The notes beneath the pieces are model-generated. The model ran no database searches, was not told the origin of the DNA, and saw only the letters and a list, made by a program, of their open reading frames with translations. The position numbers were made by a program, and so were the translations under genes. Shown here piece after piece: positions 31,521 to 40,486 of a stretch of 59,666 nt of DNA; the stretch's first letter is position 1; every line of letters starts with the position of its first letter. The stretch comes from an uncultured Clostridia bacterium (GTDB taxonomy: Bacteria > Bacillota_A > Clostridia > TANB77 > CAG-508): the NCBI GenBank assembly GCA_947625985.1, contig CANQQF010000010.1:1-59666 (forward strand), written 5' to 3'.

Positions 31521-33482
31521 ATGGAAAAAGAATATAATAAAGAAAAGTACTTAAAATTATTGAGTAAGGAATATAAAAATATTAATGAAGTAGCAGAGGA
31601 AATAATCAATTTGCAAGCGATTATAAATTTGCCAAAAGGAACAGAAATGTTTTTAAGTGATATCCATGGAGAATATGAGCCTTTTGTTCATATTTTAAAT
31701 AATGGAGCAGGTATAATTAGAAGCAAAATTGATGATATCTTTGGTAATACAATTACCAGTAAAGAAAGAGCAACTCTAGCTACTTTAATTTATTATCCGG
31801 AACAAAAATTAAAATTAATGAAAAAAGAAATAGAAGATATAGATGAATGGTATACGATAACATTATATCGTTTAATAGAGGTTGCTAAGAAAGTTAGTTC
31901 TAAATATACAAGATCTAAAGTCAGGAAAGCAATAAAAAGAGGTTTTGAATATGTAATAGATGAATTATTAAATTCACAAGCAACAAATGAGAAAGATAAG
32001 GAAAGATATTATAAAGCAATTATTAGAACGATTATTGATTTACATCAATCAGAAAGCTTTATTATTGCTATTTCAGACTTAATAAAAAGAATGGCAATAG
32101 ATCATCTTCATATTATTGGAGATGTATTTGATAGAGGTAAACATCCAGATTTAGTTATAGAACAATTGAGAAAATTCCACAGTATTGATATGCAATGGGG
32201 AAATCATGACATATCATGGATGGGTGCAGCTTGTGGTAATAAAGCCAATATGGCTACAGTTGTAAGAATATGTGCGAGATATAACAATATTGATATTTTA
32301 GAAGAAGGATATGGTATTAATATTAGACCACTTTCAAACTTTGCAATGGATACATATCACAATGATAATTGTAAGAATTTTATTCCGAAAGTTTATGACA
32401 AAGATAAGTATGATAATACAGATAAAACTAATATCTCTAAGATACATAAAGCAATTACTATTATCCAATTTAAATTAGAAGGACAGTTAATAAAAAAACA
32501 TCCTGAATATAAGTTAGATAACAGACTTTTATTAGATAAAATGAATTTGAAAAAAGGGTATGTTATAGTTGATGGAAAGAAATATAAGTTAAATGATACT
32601 AATTTCCCAACTATAGATCCTAGTGATCCATATAAGCTATCTGAAGAAGAAGAGGAAGTTGTAGAGAGATTGTGTGAATCATTTAAACATAGTTCAAAAC
32701 TTCATGAACATATAAAATTTATACATCAAAAAGGAGAGTTATATACTATATTTAATTCTAATTTATTGTATCATGCTTGTATTCCTATGGAAGAAGATGG
32801 AAGTTTTAGAGAAGTTAACTTTTTAGGAAAAAATGTAAAAGGTAAAGAGTATTTAGACTTAATTAATGAAACAATTAAAAAGGTGTATTACGATATTGGA
32901 AAAGATAGTCAACTATTAGATATAATGTGGTATTTATGGATTTCACCAGATTCACCATTTTTTGGAAAAGATAAAATGGCAACATTTGAAAGCTATTTTA
33001 TAGATGATAAGGAAGCACGAAAAGAAGAGAAAAATCCATATTACTATTTATCTGCTAAGGAAGAAATATGTAATAATATATTAGAAGAATTCGGTCTTGA
33101 AACAAAGAAGTCGCATATAGTAAATGGTCATATACCAGTAAAAGCAAAAGATGGAGAAAGTCCAATAAGAGCAAATGGGAAATTATTGGTTATAGATGGA
33201 GGTTTTGCGAAAAGCTATCAGGAAAAAACAGGTAATGCAGGTTATATACTAACAAATAATTCACATGGATTATTACTTAGTCAAAACAAACCATTTGAAT
33301 CAGTTGAAAAGGTAATTGAAGAAGAAAAAGATATTATATCAGAAATCATAGTTAAGAAAACAGGGGTTGCAAGAAAGTTAGTTGGAGACACAGATATAGG
33401 AAAAGTTTTAAAAAGGCAAATTGAAGATTTATCAGAGCTTTTGATATTTTACGAAACTGGAAAAATAAAACAAAATCTTTAA
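31521..33482 (+). CDS. fbp: Class III fructose-1,6-bisphosphatase
   Basis: The enzyme makes fructose 6-phosphate in gluconeogenesis. The 653-residue length and the metallophosphatase motifs fit the Bacillota-specific class III family: MFLSDIHGEYEPF (about residues 42-54), IIGDVFDRGKHPD, MQWGNHDISWMGAA, and a late VNGHIPVKAKDGESP. Classes I and II lack this metallophosphoesterase fold. The ribosome site is weak (GGATG). Supply of hexose phosphate would feed the glucan genes later in the window. Confidence 0.96.
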   Translation: MEKEYNKEKYLKLLSKEYKNINEVAEEIINLQAIINLPKGTEMFLSDIHGEYEPFVHILNNGAGIIRSKIDDIFGNTITSKERATLATLIYYPEQKLKLMKKEIEDIDEWYTITLYRLIEVAKKVSSKYTRSKVRKAIKRGFEYVIDELLNSQATNEKDKERYYKAIIRTIIDLHQSESFIIAISDLIKRMAIDHLHIIGDVFDRGKHPDLVIEQLRKFHSIDMQWGNHDISWMGAACGNKANMATVVRICARYNNIDILEEGYGINIRPLSNFAMDTYHNDNCKNFIPKVYDKDKYDNTDKTNISKIHKAITIIQFKLEGQLIKKHPEYKLDNRLLLDKMNLKKGYVIVDGKKYKLNDTNFPTIDPSDPYKLSEEEEEVVERLCESFKHSSKLHEHIKFIHQKGELYTIFNSNLLYHACIPMEEDGSFREVNFLGKNVKGKEYLDLINETIKKVYYDIGKDSQLLDIMWYLWISPDSPFFGKDKMATFESYFIDDKEARKEEKNPYYYLSAKEEICNNILEEFGLETKKSHIVNGHIPVKAKDGESPIRANGKLLVIDGGFAKSYQEKTGNAGYILTNNSHGLLLSQNKPFESVEKVIEEEKDIISEIIVKKTGVARKLVGDTDIGKVLKRQIEDLSELLIFYETGKIKQNL

Positions 33483-33500
33483 TAAAATGTATAAAATTGG

Positions 33501-33529
33501 TTGTAAAAACAACTAAAAATTGATATACT
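33501..33529 (+). promoter_or_regulatory. Promoter of the asp23-nusB-xse operon
   Basis: TTGTAA (33501-33506), 17-nt spacer, TATACT (33524-33529), about 55 bases before the first ATG. Confidence 0.55.
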
Positions 33530-33582
33530 ATTAACAAATTAATATATAAACTAAAAAAGATATGTGAAGGGAGGAGTTACTT

Positions 33583-34101
33583 ATGAGTAAAGAAGAAAAA
33601 GAAGAGATTACAAAAATAAATACAACAAAAGATGAAGAGGTAGAAAATGATGGGATTAAAATATCTCCAGATGTAATAGCTGTTATCGCAGGAGTTGCAG
33701 TATCAGAAGTACAAGGTGTAGCAGGAATGTCTGGAGGATTTGCTGGAGGAATTTCAGAAGTTTTAAGTGGAAAGAAAAATTTGGCTAAAGGAATTAAGGT
33801 TGATATAAATGATAAAAAAGTTAAATTAGATGTTAATATTATAGTAGAATATGGTTCAAGAATTCCAGATGTAGCTTATGAAATCCAAAATAGAATAAAA
33901 AAATCAGTAGAAACAATGAGTGGTTTAACTGTAGAAGAAGTTAATGTACATGTACAAGGTGTTAATACAGATTCACAATTAAAAGAGCAAGAAGATAATA
34001 AGGGAGACAATAAAGAAAATAATAAAGAGAATAATAAAGAAAACAAAAAAGAAAACAAAAAAGAAAACAAAAAAAATAAGGAAAATAAAGACAAAAAATA
34101 A
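33583..34101 (+). CDS. Asp23/Gls24 family envelope stress protein
   Basis: Asp23-family proteins sit under the membrane, held by AmaP, and are linked to envelope stress. The domain is clear at about residues 25-130 (ISPDVIAVIAGVAVSEVQGV, then VNIIVEYGSRIPDVAYEIQN and VNVHVQGV). The last 40 residues are a Lys/Asn/Glu tail built from 12-base DNA repeats (NKEN/NKKE units), probably variable in length between strains. AGGGAGGAG precedes the ATG. First gene of an operon with amaP and a DUF2273 gene, the usual order. Confidence 0.92.
   Translation: MSKEEKEEITKINTTKDEEVENDGIKISPDVIAVIAGVAVSEVQGVAGMSGGFAGGISEVLSGKKNLAKGIKVDINDKKVKLDVNIIVEYGSRIPDVAYEIQNRIKKSVETMSGLTVEEVNVHVQGVNTDSQLKEQEDNKGDNKENNKENNKENKKENKKENKKNKENKDKK
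34008..34080 (+). repeat. 12-base tandem repeats in the asp23 3' end
   Basis: About six imperfect copies of AATAAAGAAAAC-like units encode NKEN/KKEN tetrapeptides. The unit is a multiple of three, so copy-number change keeps the frame. Confidence 0.75.
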
Positions 34102-34114
34102 GGAGAAGTAAAAA

Positions 34115-34675
34115 ATGAAATTTTTAAATAAACTATCATTAGTCATATACTCATGGATTATGTTGATAATATCTTTAGCTTTATGTTCAATAATTTTTGG
34201 ATGGATTGATTCTTGGAATATAGGAATATATATAACAAAAATTTTACAAGGGGAAACAGCATCTAAAGTTACACTAGGAGTTTGTATAGTGTTTATTTTG
34301 CTATCTATAAAAAATATATTTTTTAGCAATTATAGCTCAAAAAACTCTAACGAAGTTCAAGGAGTTTTGTTGGAAAATGAAAATGGAAAATTGATGATTT
34401 CAAAAGAAACATTAGAAAACCTAGTTAATTCTGTAGCTAATGGATTTAAAGGTACAGAGGAAATTAATACAAGAATAGAATTAGATAAAGAAAATAATGT
34501 TAATGTATATGCTAATTTAGTTGTTAGTACAGATGTAGTTATAAAGGATTTATCATCTAAATTACAAAATGACATAAAGGAAAAAATTAAAAATGCAACA
34601 GATTTAGAAGTAAAAGAAGTAAATATAAAAATAAAAAATGTTGCTCCAAAGAAAGAAAACGAAAATATTGAATAA
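34115..34675 (+). CDS. amaP: Alkaline shock response membrane anchor AmaP
   Basis: AmaP anchors Asp23 to the membrane. The 186-residue protein has two N-terminal membrane helices (about residues 8-30 and 52-70) followed by a cytoplasmic domain with an Asp23-like fold (LMISKETLENLVNSVANGF, then RIELDKENNVNVYANLVV). It lies 13 bases after the Asp23 gene with GGAG upstream. Confidence 0.88.
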   Translation: MKFLNKLSLVIYSWIMLIISLALCSIIFGWIDSWNIGIYITKILQGETASKVTLGVCIVFILLSIKNIFFSNYSSKNSNEVQGVLLENENGKLMISKETLENLVNSVANGFKGTEEINTRIELDKENNVNVYANLVVSTDVVIKDLSSKLQNDIKEKIKNATDLEVKEVNIKIKNVAPKKENENIE

Positions 34676-34693
34676 TGAAGGGAGCGAAATAAA

Positions 34694-34897
34694 ATGAAAG
34701 AAATAATAGATTTCGTAAAACAATATAAGGGAGCTATTATTGGTATAATACTAGGAATATTAATTTTGATAACAAGATTACACGATTTAATAATAGCAAT
34801 TGTAATATTAGCATTAGGAGCTATTATTGGAAATTATGTTCAACAAAATAAAGAAGATGTAAAAACAAAATTAAAGAACTTCATTGATAAAATGTAA
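34694..34897 (+). CDS. DUF2273 small membrane protein
   Basis: This 67-residue protein has two helices (about residues 11-28 and 30-48) and a charged tail ([18 protein letters not shown]). DUF2273 proteins typically accompany Asp23 and AmaP, as here, and are thought to belong to the same membrane assembly. GGGAG precedes the ATG. Confidence 0.88.
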   Translation: MKEIIDFVKQYKGAIIGIILGILILITRLHDLIIAIVILALGAIIGNYVQQNKEDVKTKLKNFIDKM

Positions 34898-34916
34898 CAA
34901 AGAAAGGGAATATATC

Positions 34917-35315
34917 ATGAACAGAACAACTATGCGTGAGCTAACATTCAAACTAATATATAGTTTGGAGATACAAAAAGAACAAAACAAGGAAGAACAA
35001 ATAGAAATATATATTGAAAGTAATAAAATAACAAGCAAAGATGCAATTGAATATATAAAAGATGCAATTCTGGGGATAGAAAAAAATTTAAGTACTATTG
35101 AACAACTGATTAAAGATAATTTAAAAGAAGGTTGGAAGATAGAAAGAGTTTCAAAAATAGATTTATCAATTTTAAAGCTTGCCATATATGAAATAAAGTA
35201 TAAGGAATTACCTTTTAAAGTAGTTATAAATGAAGCTGTTGAACTTGCAAAAAAATATGGAGAAGATAGTTCTCCGAAGTTTGTTAATGGAATGTTAGCA
35301 AGTATTATAAAATAG
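34917..35315 (+). CDS. nusB: Transcription antitermination factor NusB
   Basis: NusB joins the antitermination complex on rRNA transcripts. The 132-residue protein starts at the ATG after AAAGGGA; the frame before it overlaps the upstream gene. Signatures are [15 protein letters not shown] at the start and [29 protein letters not shown] with [11 protein letters not shown] at the end (shown in parts: [23 protein letters not shown]). The middle is shorter and more charged than in Bacillus. Confidence 0.94.
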   Translation: MNRTTMRELTFKLIYSLEIQKEQNKEEQIEIYIESNKITSKDAIEYIKDAILGIEKNLSTIEQLIKDNLKEGWKIERVSKIDLSILKLAIYEIKYKELPFKVVINEAVELAKKYGEDSSPKFVNGMLASIIK

Positions 35316-35331
35316 ATGGAGATAATGTTTA

Positions 35332-36525
35332 ATGAAATATGCAGAAATGGCTATAAGTGTTACAGAATTAAATACTTATATCAAAAATAAAATAGCTGAT
35401 GATGAATATTTGAATAATATTTTAGTAAAAGGAGAAATTTCTAACTTCAAAAATCATTTTACAGGACATCTTTTTTTTACATTAAAAGATGAAAACTGTT
35501 TAGTGAAGTGCATAATGTTTAAAAGTTATGCACTTAAACTAAATTTTGTACCTAAAGATGGTATGAAAGTAATGGTTTTTGGAGCTATTTCTGTTTTTGA
35601 GAGAGATGGTATATATCAAATATATGTAAAAGCCATGGAAGAAGATGGGTTGGGTGATTTATACACAAAATATCAAGAGTTGAAAAATAAGCTAGAAGAA
35701 CAAGGGATGTTTAAAGAAGAGCATAAAATTAAAATTCCATTAATGCCAAAAACTGTTGGTGTATTAACTTCACAAACAGGATCTGTTATTAGAGATATTA
35801 TAAATGTCTCTACAAGGAGAAATCCAAATATTCATATTAGGTTATTGCCAGTTCCAGTACAAGGAGAAGGTGCAGCTGAGAAAATTGCAGAGGGAATTTA
35901 TTTGATGAATAAAAAAAGATTGGCAGATGTATTAATTATTGGACGTGGAGGAGGATCATTAGAAGATTTATGGCCATTTAATGAAGAAATTGTAGCTGAT
36001 GCAATTTATAATTCCGAAATACCAATAATATCAGCAGTAGGACATGAAACAGACTATACAATAGCAGATTTTGTAGCTGATTTACGTGCACCGACCCCTT
36101 CAGCTGCTGCGGAAATAGCAGTGCCTGATATATATGAAGTGAAAGATAAAATACACATTTATCAAAAAAGATTACGAATATCATTAATTAGAAAAGTAGA
36201 ATTAATGAAATCACGTTATCAAAAATGTATGTCAAGTTATATATTTAAAGAGCCTACAAGGAATATACAAGAGCAATATTTAAAATTAGATAGTTATATA
36301 AAGACTATGCAAAATGAGATACAGAATAAATTTAATCAAGAAAATAGAAAATATATCGAATTGGTATCTAAGTTAGATGCTCTAAGTCCACTAAAAACAA
36401 TGGCAAGAGGATATATAATTGCACAAAAAAATAAAAACATTGTAAAAAGTGCAAAAGAGTTAAAAAAAGGAGATCTTATAGATTTAAAATTATATGATGG
36501 AGAAAAAAAAGCTGTAATACAGTAA
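35332..36525 (+). CDS. xseA: Exodeoxyribonuclease VII large subunit
   Basis: XseA is the catalytic subunit of exonuclease VII, which degrades single-stranded DNA. The 397-residue protein has an N-terminal OB fold (VTELNTYIKNKIADDEYL, then ILVKGEISNFKNHFTGHLFF) and catalytic-domain signatures VGVLTSQTGSVIRDI, IIGRGGGSLEDLWPFNEE and SAVGHETDYTIADFVADLRA. These are followed by a coiled coil that binds XseB. Here xseB is separated from it by one extra gene. Confidence 0.95.
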   Translation: MKYAEMAISVTELNTYIKNKIADDEYLNNILVKGEISNFKNHFTGHLFFTLKDENCLVKCIMFKSYALKLNFVPKDGMKVMVFGAISVFERDGIYQIYVKAMEEDGLGDLYTKYQELKNKLEEQGMFKEEHKIKIPLMPKTVGVLTSQTGSVIRDIINVSTRRNPNIHIRLLPVPVQGEGAAEKIAEGIYLMNKKRLADVLIIGRGGGSLEDLWPFNEEIVADAIYNSEIPIISAVGHETDYTIADFVADLRAPTPSAAAEIAVPDIYEVKDKIHIYQKRLRISLIRKVELMKSRYQKCMSSYIFKEPTRNIQEQYLKLDSYIKTMQNEIQNKFNQENRKYIELVSKLDALSPLKTMARGYIIAQKNKNIVKSAKELKKGDLIDLKLYDGEKKAVIQ

Positions 36526-36537
36526 AGGAGGAAATAT

Positions 36538-36957
36538 ATGAAAAAGACAAATGCAATGAAAACTATTATTATTGTTATATTAATACTAGTAATAGTAGCA
36601 GTTATATTTGCTATAACATTAAGAGAAAATAAAACACAGGAGAATACAACAATAAATAATACTAGTGCTGAAAACAATACAATAAATAGTGAGGAAACTA
36701 ATGAAGAATATGTGCAAGAACCTTCAATAGTTCCTGAAAGTCAAGAGCCAGAGGAAGGGGAAATAGCTACAGAAAGTGAAAAAACTGCTTTAGATTTAGC
36801 TAAAGAGTATAGAGGTCTGGACGATGATTCTGTTTATTACACTATTGATAGTGAAAATGAAAACAATATTATTGTTGTAGCTAGGGACAAAGAAACTACT
36901 GAAGCAGTTATGTATTATGAAGTAAATACAGAAACCAAAGAAGTTAAAGAACAATAA
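36538..36957 (+). CDS. Membrane-anchored orphan between xseA and xseB
   Basis: The 139-residue protein has one N-terminal membrane helix (about residues 10-27), a Thr/Asn/Glu/Pro-rich linker (about 30-82) and a small C-terminal domain (LDLAKEYRGLDDDSVYYTID ... VMYYEVNTETKEV). That domain looks like a PepSY-type or similar alpha/beta module outside the membrane. GGAGG precedes the ATG and spacing to both neighbours is 12 bases. An envelope protein within the exonuclease VII operon is unexpected. Function unknown. Confidence 0.78.
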   Translation: MKKTNAMKTIIIVILILVIVAVIFAITLRENKTQENTTINNTSAENNTINSEETNEEYVQEPSIVPESQEPEEGEIATESEKTALDLAKEYRGLDDDSVYYTIDSENENNIIVVARDKETTEAVMYYEVNTETKEVKEQ

Positions 36958-36969
36958 AAGGAGAGAAAT

Positions 36970-37188
36970 ATGAAAGAAGAAAACTTTGAAGAAAATATGG
37001 AAAAACTAGAAGAAATAGTAAAAGAGTTAGAAGAAGGAAATTTAAATTTGGAAGAATCTGTAAAAAAATATGAAGAAGGAATGAAAATATCAAAAATTTG
37101 TAGTGAAATATTAGAAAATGCTGAAAAGAAAATAACAATATTAGTACAGAATGACGATGGAATTGAAGAAAATACTTTTGAAGATTAA
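36970..37188 (+). CDS. xseB: Exodeoxyribonuclease VII small subunit
   Basis: The 72-residue helical protein matches XseB: NFEENMEKLEEIVKELEEGN followed by LNLEESVKKYEEGMKISKIC. It binds the XseA coiled coil. GGAG precedes the ATG. Confidence 0.93.
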   Translation: MKEENFEENMEKLEEIVKELEEGNLNLEESVKKYEEGMKISKICSEILENAEKKITILVQNDDGIEENTFED

Positions 37189-37214
37189 AATTTATAAAAT
37201 AGAAGGGAAGACAG

Positions 37215-37655
37215 ATGAACAACTATACAAACTTTATACATAATAAATATATTGTAATACCATTTTGCTTATGGTTTGGAATACAATTATTTAAAGTTAT
37301 ATATGATTTAGTAACGACTAAAAAATTTAATTTTAAAAGAATTATGGGTGCAGGTGGAATGCCAAGTTCACATTCAGCAGTCGTAGTATCAATAACGACC
37401 TTAATAGGGAAATATGAAGGTATTGGAACTCCTATTTTTGCACTTTCATTAATAATGGCTTTTGTTGTAATGTATGATGCTGCAGGAATAAGAAGAGCAG
37501 CAGGCAAACAGGCTAAATTATTAAATAAAATAATAGAAACGCCTGGATTATCAGGTATGGAGGTTTCAGAAAGATTAGTAGAAGTTTTAGGTCATACTCC
37601 AATTCAAGTTTTCGTAGGGGCAGCATTAGGACTTATAGCTGGGTTAGTTTTTTAA
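37215..37655 (+). CDS. DUF212 (divergent PAP2-like) membrane protein
   Basis: The 146-residue protein has four hydrophobic segments and the signature GGMPSSHSAVVV (about residues 47-58), then MYDAAGIRRAAGKQA. This is the YuiD/DUF212 family, related to PAP2 phosphatases and probably acting on a lipid or polyprenyl phosphate. In many Bacillota genomes it lies near exonuclease VII and isoprenoid genes. AAGGGA precedes the ATG. Confidence 0.9.
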   Translation: MNNYTNFIHNKYIVIPFCLWFGIQLFKVIYDLVTTKKFNFKRIMGAGGMPSSHSAVVVSITTLIGKYEGIGTPIFALSLIMAFVVMYDAAGIRRAAGKQAKLLNKIIETPGLSGMEVSERLVEVLGHTPIQVFVGAALGLIAGLVF

Positions 37656-37698
37656 AAAACTTTAAATAAATCTATAAAAAGAAAGAGAGGAGATAATT

Positions 37699-39372
37699 AT
37701 GACAGATATTGAAATTGCAAGAAATACAAAATTAGAAAAAATCGATGTAATTGCTAAAAAAGTAGGAATTAAAGAAGAAGAATTAGAACAATATGGAAAA
37801 TACAAAGCAAAAGTATCAAGAGAAATATTTGAAAGATTAAAAGATAAACCAGATGGAAATATGATTTTAGTAACAGCAATAAGTCCTACTAGCTTAGGAG
37901 AAGGAAAAACAACTGTATCGATTGCAATAGCTGATGCTCTTTCGAAAATAGGAAAAAAAGCAATTTTAGCTTTAAGAGAGCCTTCACTTGGACCTGTATT
38001 TGGAATAAAAGGTGGAGCAACAGGTGGAGGAAAAGTTCAAGTTGTGCCAATGGAAGATATCAATTTACATTTTACAGGAGATATACATGCAATAACTGCA
38101 GCAAATAATTTATTATCTGCAATGATTGATAATCATATCTTTTTTGGAAATGAATTGGATTTTGATAGAGTAATTTGGAAAAGATGTGTAGATTTGAATG
38201 ATAGACAATTAAGAAAAGTTGAAACTGGATTGTCAGGAGAGAAAAAAACTAAACCTAGAATGGATGGATTTGATATAACAGTTGCATCAGAAGTAATGGC
38301 AATACTTTGTTTAGCAACAGATTTGAAAGATTTAAAAAGAAGGCTAGGGAATATTTTAGTTGGATATAATAGTAAAAATGAACCTATTTATGCAAGAGAT
38401 TTAAAAGCTGAAGGTGCAATGACAGCATTATTAAAAGATGCTTTTGATCCAAACTTAGTTCAAACCTTAGAAAAGACACCAGCTATAATACATGGTGGTC
38501 CATTTGCAAATATTGCACATGGATGTAATAGTATAGTTGCAACAAAACTAGGATTAAAACTTGCAGATTATGTTGTAACAGAAGCTGGTTTTGGAGCAGA
38601 TTTAGGAGCAGAAAAATTCTTAGATATAAAATGTAGAAAAGCCAATTTAAAACCTAGTGCAGTTGCATTAGTTGCAACAATAAAAGCATTAAAATATCAT
38701 GGTGGAGTTGATAAAGAGAAAATTTTGGAAGAAAACCTAGAAGGATTAGAAAAAGGTTTAAAAAATCTTTATCATCATTATAACAATTTATCAGAAAAAT
38801 ATGGACTACCAGTAGTAGTTGCATTAAATAGATATAATACAGACACAGAAAAAGAAATTGATTTTATGAAAAACACATTGAAAGAAAAAGGAATTAGAAT
38901 GGAACTAGTTGAAGGATGGGCAAAAGGAGGAGAAGGTGCTATTAATATGGCAGAAACGTTAATAGAAGAAATAGAAAAAAACAAGAAAGCACCGAAAGAA
39001 TTTAATTATATTTATGAATTAGAAGATAGTATAGAAGTAAAAATAGAAAAAATAGCAAAAGAAATATATGGAGCAAAAGGAGTAAAATATACAGACGAAG
39101 CAAAAGCAGAAATAAAAAAAATAAAGGAACTAGGATATGGAGATTTTCCAGTGTGTATTGCAAAAACTCAATATTCAATTTCAGATGATATGAATAATCT
39201 AGAAGCTGAGGGAGATTATGATATACATATTAGAGAAATAATATTAAAGACAGGAGCAGAATTTATAGTTGCAATAGCAGGAAATATTCTTACAATGCCA
39301 GGTTTACCAAAAAAACCTGCAGCAGAAGAAGTTGATGTAAATGAAAAAGGAGAGATAGAAGGTATTTTCTAG
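37699..39372 (+). CDS. fhs: Formate-tetrahydrofolate ligase
   Basis: Fhs makes 10-formyl-tetrahydrofolate from formate, ATP and tetrahydrofolate. The 557-residue protein has the P-loop region TSLGEGKTTVSIAIADAL, the signatures REPSLGPVFGIKGGATGGG and VATIKALKYHGGV, and the C-terminal GNILTMPGLPKKPAA. GGAG precedes the ATG. folC lies 10 kb downstream. No other Wood-Ljungdahl gene is present here, so it may serve purine and one-carbon metabolism only. Confidence 0.96.
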   Translation: MTDIEIARNTKLEKIDVIAKKVGIKEEELEQYGKYKAKVSREIFERLKDKPDGNMILVTAISPTSLGEGKTTVSIAIADALSKIGKKAILALREPSLGPVFGIKGGATGGGKVQVVPMEDINLHFTGDIHAITAANNLLSAMIDNHIFFGNELDFDRVIWKRCVDLNDRQLRKVETGLSGEKKTKPRMDGFDITVASEVMAILCLATDLKDLKRRLGNILVGYNSKNEPIYARDLKAEGAMTALLKDAFDPNLVQTLEKTPAIIHGGPFANIAHGCNSIVATKLGLKLADYVVTEAGFGADLGAEKFLDIKCRKANLKPSAVALVATIKALKYHGGVDKEKILEENLEGLEKGLKNLYHHYNNLSEKYGLPVVVALNRYNTDTEKEIDFMKNTLKEKGIRMELVEGWAKGGEGAINMAETLIEEIEKNKKAPKEFNYIYELEDSIEVKIEKIAKEIYGAKGVKYTDEAKAEIKKIKELGYGDFPVCIAKTQYSISDDMNNLEAEGDYDIHIREIILKTGAEFIVAIAGNILTMPGLPKKPAAEEVDVNEKGEIEGIF

Positions 39373-39386
39373 AAATTAAAATGTAT

Positions 39387-39435
39387 AAAAACTCCACTTT
39401 TTACAAAATATAAAAGTAGAAAGTGAGGTTTTTTT
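39387..39435 (+). terminator. Imperfect terminator hairpin overlapping the gpr ribosome site
   Basis: An AAACTCCACTTTTTAC arm pairs, with G-U and mismatched positions, with GTAGAAAGTGAGGTTTTTTT. The right arm contains the GTGAGG ribosome site and the T-run just before the gpr ATG at 39436. It could end the fhs transcript and hide the gpr ribosome site in read-through RNA. Confidence 0.6.
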
Positions 39436-40383
39436 ATGAGTGAAAATGGATATAACTTTAGAACAGATTTGGCTGATGAGAGAAGCAATGTATATAAAAA
39501 GATAAACAAATTACAAGAAGTTGAAGGGGTTCAAGCAAATGAAGAACAATTTAATGATCATATAAAAAAAACAAAAGTAGAAATAATTGATGAAAAAGGG
39601 GAAGAAGCATTAAGAAAGCCAAAAGGAGTATATATAACAATTGATATAAATAATTTAAAAATAGCACGAGAACAAGAAATTGAAGATGCTTCAACTTGTT
39701 TGTCACAAGAACTAAAAAATCTAATAAATAAACACATTGATGATAAGTCTGAGATATTAGTTGTAGGATTAGGAAATGAATATGTAACTCCGGATGCACT
39801 AGGTCCAAAAGTAATATCAGATATAGATGTAACAAGACATATATTACAATATATGCCACAATATTTAGATAAAGATACTAGATCTGTTAGTGCTATTTCT
39901 CCAGGTGTTTTAGGAACAACTGGAATTGAAACAGTTGAAATACTAAAAGGGATTGTAGATAATGTAAGGCCAAAATTAGTAATAGTGATAGATGCTCTAG
40001 CTTCAAGGAATATAGATAGAATAAGCAAAACTATTCAATTATCAGATACTGGAATAGTACCAGGAGCGGGAGTTGGAAATAAGAGAAATGAAATAAGTAT
40101 AGATTCTTTAAAAATTCCTGTAATTGCAATAGGAGTTCCAACAGTTGTGGACTTAGCAACAATTACAGATGATTGTTTAGATATATTTATTGGAAAGCTT
40201 CAAGAAAAAGGTAAATCAAATCAATTTTTAAATCAATTAAAAGATGAGGATAATTATGAAGGAATAAAGGAAGCCTTAATTCCAAATGATTACAATATGA
40301 TAGTAACGCCAAAAGAGATTGATGACTTAATTGTAAATATGAGTTCAGTTGTAGCTAGAGGAATAAATATGAGTCTTCAATAA
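39436..40383 (+). CDS. gpr: Germination protease GPR
   Basis: GPR degrades small acid-soluble spore proteins when spores germinate. The 315-residue protein matches the A25 family: an N-terminal RTDLADE region, which holds the propeptide cleavage area, then ILVVGLGNEYVTPDALGPKV, AISPGVLGTTGIET, VIVIDALASRNIDRI, and VPGAGVGNKRNEIS. It is made in the forespore, probably from its own sigma-G promoter; TGTATA at 39382 and CAAAATA at 39404 are weak candidates. A T-tailed hairpin follows. Confidence 0.96.
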   Translation: MSENGYNFRTDLADERSNVYKKINKLQEVEGVQANEEQFNDHIKKTKVEIIDEKGEEALRKPKGVYITIDINNLKIAREQEIEDASTCLSQELKNLINKHIDDKSEILVVGLGNEYVTPDALGPKVISDIDVTRHILQYMPQYLDKDTRSVSAISPGVLGTTGIETVEILKGIVDNVRPKLVIVIDALASRNIDRISKTIQLSDTGIVPGAGVGNKRNEISIDSLKIPVIAIGVPTVVDLATITDDCLDIFIGKLQEKGKSNQFLNQLKDEDNYEGIKEALIPNDYNMIVTPKEIDDLIVNMSSVVARGINMSLQ

Positions 40384-40390
40384 ATGTTTC

Positions 40391-40428
40391 AAAAAAGCTT
40401 TTACTAAATAAAGTAAATTGCTTTTTTT
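40391..40428 (+). terminator. Terminator of gpr
   Basis: AAAAAAGC and GCTTTTTTT arms with internal TTTAC/GTAAA pairing, ending in a T-run. Confidence 0.75.
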
Positions 40429-40486
40429 ATTTATAGACATATGTTATAATTATTCTAAAAATAAAGATAATTAAATAGAGGAAAAA

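Noticed and set aside
33876..34329. Phe/Leu-rich minus-strand frames over the asp23 tail and amaP
   Set aside because: Produced by the AAG/AAA-rich repeats of the real gene on the other strand.
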